Assembly: GCA_029934215.1 (NCBI GenBank)
Contig: JAOZMR010000094.1
Coordinates: forward strand, 1 to 9,350
Length of the DNA stretch: 9,350 nt
Source of the DNA: Pontiellaceae bacterium
GTDB taxonomy: Bacteria > Verrucomicrobiota > Kiritimatiellia > Kiritimatiellales > Tichowtungiaceae
Direction: 5' to 3'
A model generated the notes under the pieces. It was given only the letters and a program-made list of their open reading frames with translations, was not told where the DNA came from and made no database searches. Positions 5,870 to 9,350 of the stretch are shown here, piece by piece. The stretch's first letter is position 1, and each line of letters opens with the position of its first letter. A program made the translations under genes and the position numbers.

Positions 5870-7312
5870 ATGAAAATGGATAAACTGATAGACGGGGTTG
5901 AATGCATCGAAACCATCGGCGATTTTTCCTGCGAAATAAGCGGCGTAGAACACGACTCCCGACGGGTTACCCCCGGAACGCTCTTTCTGGCTTTGCCGGG
6001 CGGGAACGTGGACGGAGCCTCTTATATCGAGGAAGCCGCGCAACGCGGAGCAGTCGCTGTGCTCACCCAAACACCCTGCAGACTTGGCGGAAATTTTCCC
6101 TATATTCAGGTGGCAAATGCTCGCAAAGCCATGGCGCAGATCGCAAGCACATTCCACAACCATCCATCTCAAAAACTCTCCACCGTAGGAATCACAGGAA
6201 CCAACGGGAAAACCACCGTCAGCTTCATGGTTCGAGAGATCCTTAAAGCCGCAAAAAAACAGCCAGGAATGATAGGAACAGTTCGCTACGAGATTGGCGA
6301 CCGCGTATTACCTGCGGCCCGGACAACGCCGGAGGCCACAGAAATCCAGAACATGCTAACACAAATGAAACGAACCGGTTGCGATAGCGTAATCATGGAA
6401 ATTTCCTCACACGCCCTAGACCAGCATCGTGTGAAATGCATCGAATTCGACGTTGGCATCTTCACAAACCTCACCCAAGATCACCTCGACTATCACGGAA
6501 CGCTCGAAAACTACTTCGAAGTCAAATCCCGTCTATTCTCCCAGATTCGCGGAAAAGCGATCGTGAACTCCGACGACCCCTGGGGGCGGCGTCTCCTCGA
6601 CGAGATTTGCCCAGAAAACCAGAGCCTCAGCTACGGATTCAACGAAAACGCAAACGTACGCGGAATCGATCCACAAACCGACGCAGACGGCTCACGAATG
6701 CGCGTCGAAAGTCCGTGGGGCACCATCGAAATTTCTCTCCAGCTCATAGGGCACTTCAACTTAAGCAACGCGCTCGCCGCCTTCGCCGCCGCCGGCTCGC
6801 TCGGTATACAAATCGAAACCATCGCCCAGGCACTGAACAACATGCAAAACGTACCCGGACGCTTAGAGGCCATACCCGGGCGCAAAAAAAAGCGAGTCTA
6901 CGTGGACTACGCCCACACCGACGACGCACTTCGCAACGTACTCGAAGCCCTACGCTCGATTACACTCGGCAAACTCATCGTCATCTTCGGATGCGGCGGA
7001 AACCGCGACATCGGCAAACGAAAACTCATGGGAGAAGTTGCCTCTCAACGTGCCGACTACACCATCATCACCAACGACAACCCACGCACCGAAAAACCAG
7101 AAAAAATCGCAGCCGCCATCTCAGCAGGCTTCGACTCAGACCGCAAATACGAAATCGTACTCGATCGCCGCGCCGCAATCGCTCGCGGCATCGAACTAAT
7201 CGGCAAAAAAGACGTTCTACTCATCGCCGGAAAAGGCCACGAAACCACCCAAGAATTTGACGGCACAATCGTCCCATTCGACGACTGCGAAACCGTACGA
7301 GAGGCATTTTAA
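5870..7312 (+). CDS. murE: UDP-N-acetylmuramoyl-tripeptide synthetase MurE (meso-diaminopimelate adding)
   Basis: A 480-residue cytoplasmic Mur ligase (E. coli MurE is 495). It adds the third amino acid to UDP-MurNAc-L-Ala-D-Glu using ATP. The N-terminal UDP-substrate domain shows HDSRRVTPGTLFLALPG. The ATP loop is GTNGKTT (110-116). TTPEA and SSHALDQ(H)R precede the central-domain motif NLTQDHLDYHG. K219 in EVKSRLF is the expected carbamylated lysine. VDYAHTDDALRNVLEALR marks the C-terminal domain; most families have YAHTPD, so P is replaced by D here. DNPR at 403-406 is the signature for meso-diaminopimelate rather than lysine. GKGHE is present near the end. The start has CAAAGGAA upstream and follows ftsI by 3 nt. 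Synonymous positions favour C and A, opposite to mraZ-rsmH (19 C against 10 G in 7021-7080). Confidence 0.97.
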   Translation: MKMDKLIDGVECIETIGDFSCEISGVEHDSRRVTPGTLFLALPGGNVDGASYIEEAAQRGAVAVLTQTPCRLGGNFPYIQVANARKAMAQIASTFHNHPSQKLSTVGITGTNGKTTVSFMVREILKAAKKQPGMIGTVRYEIGDRVLPAARTTPEATEIQNMLTQMKRTGCDSVIMEISSHALDQHRVKCIEFDVGIFTNLTQDHLDYHGTLENYFEVKSRLFSQIRGKAIVNSDDPWGRRLLDEICPENQSLSYGFNENANVRGIDPQTDADGSRMRVESPWGTIEISLQLIGHFNLSNALAAFAAAGSLGIQIETIAQALNNMQNVPGRLEAIPGRKKKRVYVDYAHTDDALRNVLEALRSITLGKLIVIFGCGGNRDIGKRKLMGEVASQRADYTIITNDNPRTEKPEKIAAAISAGFDSDRKYEIVLDRRAAIARGIELIGKKDVLLIAGKGHETTQEFDGTIVPFDDCETVREAF

Positions 7313-7314
7313 GA

Positions 7315-8547
7315 ATGGCGAATAACCAAGAAAAATACACATTTTCAGAGCTCGCAGAGTGGACGTCCAAACCCTGGAAAAACCTCTCCGAAAAAGTTCC
7401 AATCCTTGGAATTTCTCACGACACTCGGACCTTGAAAAAAGGGGACATATATATCGCCATCAGCGGAGAAAACTTCGACGGGCACGACTTTGTCGAACAA
7501 GCCGCAGAAAAAGGCGCGGCAGGACTAATCGTCGAGAGCGCCTTTCCAAACCTTGGAACCCCGCAACTCATTGTTTCCAATGGTTGGAAAGCACTACAGC
7601 AACTGGCGGACGGCGCACGAACAACCTGGAACGGAACCGTCATTGGAATCACCGGAAGCGTCGGAAAAACCACGGTCAAAGAGCTAACCGCATCCGTACT
7701 AGAACAGAAAGGACCCACAGCCAAAACGCTAGGAAACTGGAACAACAACATAGGGCTCCCCTTAAGCATGCTCGCCGCCGACCGCAACGCCGACTTCTTC
7801 GTATTTGAAATTGGAATGAACCATCCCGGAGAAATAGAACCACTAGCCGAACGACTCAAACCCGACTGGGCACTAATAACAAACATAGGAAAAGCCCACA
7901 TCGAATTCTTCCAATCATTGGAAAGAATCGCCGCCGAAAAAGCTACAATCCTAAAACACGCCACAAACGCACTACTCGATGCAGACTCAGAATGGTTCGA
8001 ACGGCTAAAAAACGGCTTCAACGGACCCGTACATTCGCTGACAAAAAAACCATTCAGCGCCCCGCAACCCGGCGCGCACATGATTCAAAACACACGCTTC
8101 GCCGCAACACTCGGGCTCGAACTAGGCCTTTCGCAAGAAGAAATACAAGAAGGATTAAACGCATTCCAGCCCGCACCGATGCGATGGGAAAAAACCGAAC
8201 AGAACGGAATAATTTTCATAAACGACGCCTACAACGCAAACCCCCTATCCATGCGGGCAGCACTCACAACCTTCTCGGAACTTCCGAAACTTGGACGAAA
8301 AATAGTCGTACTCGGCGGCATGCGCGAACTGGGAACCAACGCTACGGAAGAACACCAAACGCTCAATGACTTCGCCGACACGCTTGGGTTCGACGACATA
8401 GTACACGTTGGATCCGATTGGCCGGCAGGAATTGAAAAAAAAGACGCGGCTCTTTTTCTTGAAAAAAACCTACGCACTGGCGACCAAGTCCTCCTAAAAG
8501 CCTCTCGCGGCGAACGCCTCGAAACGATCCTCCCGAAGATACAATAA
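7315..8547 (+). CDS. murF: UDP-N-acetylmuramoyl-tripeptide--D-alanyl-D-alanine ligase MurF
   Basis: A 410-residue Mur ligase, somewhat shorter than the roughly 450 residues of E. coli MurF but with all domains present. It attaches D-Ala-D-Ala to UDP-MurNAc-tripeptide, completing the cytoplasmic pentapeptide precursor. Visible motifs in order: ISHDTRTLKKGDIYIAISG in the substrate domain, the ATP loop GSVGKTT (114-120), NWNNNIGLPLSML, FEIGMNHPGEI, LITNIGKAHIEFF, INDAYNANPLSMRAAL, VVLGGMRELG, and the closing KASRGERLE. The ATG lies 2 nt after the murE stop. In most dcw clusters mraY would follow, but no gene does here. Coding bias is C/A-rich like murE (19 C against 9 G in 7921-7980). Confidence 0.96.
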   Translation: MANNQEKYTFSELAEWTSKPWKNLSEKVPILGISHDTRTLKKGDIYIAISGENFDGHDFVEQAAEKGAAGLIVESAFPNLGTPQLIVSNGWKALQQLADGARTTWNGTVIGITGSVGKTTVKELTASVLEQKGPTAKTLGNWNNNIGLPLSMLAADRNADFFVFEIGMNHPGEIEPLAERLKPDWALITNIGKAHIEFFQSLERIAAEKATILKHATNALLDADSEWFERLKNGFNGPVHSLTKKPFSAPQPGAHMIQNTRFAATLGLELGLSQEEIQEGLNAFQPAPMRWEKTEQNGIIFINDAYNANPLSMRAALTTFSELPKLGRKIVVLGGMRELGTNATEEHQTLNDFADTLGFDDIVHVGSDWPAGIEKKDAALFLEKNLRTGDQVLLKASRGERLETILPKIQ

Positions 8548-8575
8548 AAACGAGAGGATGGGCATTGCCTATTGG

Positions 8576-8641
8576 AGATTGCCGATTTTAGGAAAGTAAA
8601 ACGTCCGAGGGTATGAACCCTTTTCTTTCAATCGGAAATCT
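8576..8641 (+). terminator. Candidate terminator region of the dcw transcript: nested inverted repeat
   Basis: AGATTGCCGATT (8576-8587) pairs with AATCGGAAATCT (8630-8641) with one mismatch. Inside it a small hairpin AGGGT-ATGA-ACCCT (8608-8621) is followed at once by TTTCTTTC. The inner hairpin with its pyrimidine run is the best terminator-like element after murF, but its 5-bp stem is weak. The outer repeat may instead be a remnant of a mobile sequence. Confidence 0.35.
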
Positions 8642-8719
8642 TCATTCGGAAATGCGCGCTGCTAAAAACCGTATCATAAATAAAAACGACCAAGATGCGG
8701 AAAAGAGTGTCAAGAAGAT

Positions 8720-8779
8720 CAGCCCTCATACAAAACGCCCATTTTAGCGTTTTGTCTCGCAAGTTGAATGAAGCCAGTT
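8720..8779. repeat. 60-bp direct repeat with hairpin core, copy 1
   Basis: This copy begins CAGCCCTCATACAAAACGC and ends near GCCAGTT. It differs from copy 2 (8939-8998) at seven places in the first 51 bases and at a few more afterwards. Its core CAAAACGC (8731-8738) and GCGTTTTG (8747-8754) form a perfect 8-bp stem with an 8-nt loop. No T-run follows, so it is not a standard terminator. Confidence 0.8.
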
Positions 8780-8938
8780 CAATCCATTTTCTCTGACTTC
8801 CTCCGAAGTTCCTCTAGCATAGCGGGTGGTGAAAATTCTTCTGTCTCAACTCCATGCACAGATCACGCTCGAGCGAAGCGATACATAATTTTTGTATTCA
8901 AAAATAGTGACGCAGGAACGGTTCATCCACCAATCTAC

Positions 8939-8998
8939 CAGCCCTCATACAAAACGCTGATTTCTGGGTTTTGCCTCGCAACTTGAATGTCGCCACTT
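8939..8998. repeat. 60-bp direct repeat with hairpin core, copy 2
   Basis: This is the second copy of the repeat at 8720-8779, in the same orientation with a 219-bp period. The hairpin is partly degraded: CAAAACGC faces GGGTTTTG, giving one mismatch. It ends exactly where the stop codon of the minus-strand ORF begins (TAA, 8999-9001), which suggests the repeat belongs to the end of the element that ORF comes from. Confidence 0.8.
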
Positions 8999-9328
8999 TT
9001 ACTCGTTATTTCTCCAGACAACTGCAAGTCTTTTCTTCGCCTTGTCGAATAGTTTGATTTCAATTTCGTGCGCGGCGAAGGGGCGTGCTTCTCGAATCTC
9101 TCGGTTGACGGTTCTTAAATATTCATCAACGATTTTTTTGCTTTTCGGTAAGATGTCCATCGAGGGAATGAGGTCGATTTCGATCTTGTTTTCGATCTTG
9201 CTGATGAAGCCGACCGAATGGGTTAGATGTCGCAATATGACGTGGTCGTCTCGAGGGTTGTTGTATTGTGCGCGAAATTCTCGGGCGAGTTTGTAGAAGA
9301 TTGCGGTTACCCCAACTTTTAGGGCCAC
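8999..9328 (-). pseudogene. Probable C-terminal fragment of a transposase-like protein
   Basis: The open frame encodes up to 109 residues on the minus strand from a GTG at 9328. An in-frame TAG lies at 9332-9334 and no Shine-Dalgarno precedes the GTG. The protein begins at once with a conserved-looking helix, IFYKLAREFRAQYNNPRDDH, followed by alternating strands and helices (ILRHLTHSVGFISKIENKIEIDL, then KKIVDEYLRTVN). It reads like the end of a larger protein cut off by a stop or frameshift. The Tyr/Arg-rich helix followed by a short beta/helix tail resembles C-termini of DDE-type transposases, but I cannot name a family. A frame free of stops over the last 50 bases of the window could hold the upstream part. 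An intact small hypothetical gene is the alternative. Confidence 0.4.
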
Positions 9329-9350
9329 AGGCTAAGGTGGATTTTGTGTT

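Larger units (their letters stand above)
8548..8998. other. 451-bp non-coding stretch ending the dcw cluster
   Basis: I see no convincing gene between the murF stop and the minus-strand ORF at 8999. The stretch contains a nested inverted repeat (8576-8641), two roughly 60-bp direct repeats (8720-8779 and 8939-8998), a perfect 7-bp hairpin ATTTTTG/CAAAAAT (8888-8905) and a 10-bp palindrome CGCTCGAGCG (8866-8875). The one short open frame, 8768-8986, overlaps the repeats, has no ribosome binding site and no recognisable domain. The stretch looks like debris from mobile-element activity or an intergenic repeat cluster. Confidence 0.6.

Noticed and set aside
5400..5900. A dif-like recombination site at the strand-bias switch
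   Set aside because: I looked for a dif-like palindrome of the XerCD type near the switch and saw none. The stretch is continuous coding sequence of ftsI.
5525..6172. A 215-codon minus-strand frame across the ftsI-murE junction
   Set aside because: It spans two well-supported genes on the opposite strand, has no family motif and no ribosome binding site that decides a start.
6436..7260. A 274-codon + strand frame inside murE
   Set aside because: The translation is mostly Arg, His, Thr and Ser, a typical frame-shifted shadow of a C/A-rich gene. MurE motifs occupy the other frame.
7416..8081. A 221-codon minus-strand frame opposite murF
   Set aside because: It is antisense to conserved murF motifs (GSVGKTT, NNIGLP, MNHPGEI). 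Its Ser/Pro/Val-rich translation is a by-product of murF codon choice.
8866..8875. Perfect palindrome CGCTCGAGCG as an operator
   Set aside because: It is a single short palindrome with no promoter or gene beside it and no second copy in the window, so chance is an adequate explanation.
8768..8986. A 72-codon + strand frame between the two direct repeats
   Set aside because: It starts inside one repeat and ends inside the other, has no Shine-Dalgarno and its translation has no recognisable motif.
8720..8998. Possible CRISPR array from the repeated block
   Set aside because: There are only two copies, 219 bp apart, with several mismatches. No regular short spacers and no cas gene are present.

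Overview
The window is about 9.35 kb of bacterial DNA built around the first half of a division and cell-wall (dcw) cluster: mraZ, rsmH (mraW), ftsL, ftsI, murE and murF, all on the + strand and tightly packed from 2372 to 8547. MurE carries the DNPR signature of meso-diaminopimelate ligases, so the organism makes a DAP-type peptidoglycan with a Gram-negative-like layout. The large AAA-ATPase/PD-(D/E)XK gene, the short FtsL and the MurE wording YAHTDDAL would fit the Verrucomicrobiota/Kiritimatiellota side of the PVC group. That placement is an inference from motif memory and is weak.

Layout. Positions 1-89 are the last codons of a gene whose end is nearly identical to the end of the next gene, so two paralogues lie in tandem. 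Positions 137-1744 encode a full-length 535-residue predicted AAA-ATPase fused to a PD-(D/E)XK nuclease-like domain. Positions 1745-1892 are a convergent intergenic stretch with two inverted repeats, at least one terminator-like. Positions 1893-2234, on the minus strand, encode a small secreted protein with 13 cysteines, six of the intervals between them being exactly seven residues. The 137-bp divergent spacer at 2235-2371 holds a promoter for the dcw operon overlapped by 10-bp-spaced G-rich boxes that resemble MraZ operators. The dcw genes follow with overlaps or gaps of 2-3 nt, which indicates one transcript. MraZ would autoregulate it. RsmH methylates 16S rRNA, FtsL and FtsI act at the septum, and MurE and MurF add the third residue and the D-Ala-D-Ala of the UDP-MurNAc-pentapeptide.

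After murF the cluster stops. Positions 8548-8998 have no convincing gene. They hold a nested inverted repeat and two roughly 60-bp direct repeats, each with a hairpin core. The second repeat abuts a short minus-strand ORF (8999-9328) that looks like the C-terminal piece of a transposase-type protein, so the dcw cluster appears to have been interrupted here.

The most distinctive observations are the heptad-cysteine protein, the strong reversal of G/C strand bias inside the co-directional dcw operon (G-rich mraZ-rsmH, C-rich murE-murF), the candidate MraZ operator, and the hairpin-bearing repeats at the broken end of the cluster. I saw no tRNA, rRNA, CRISPR array or complete insertion sequence.
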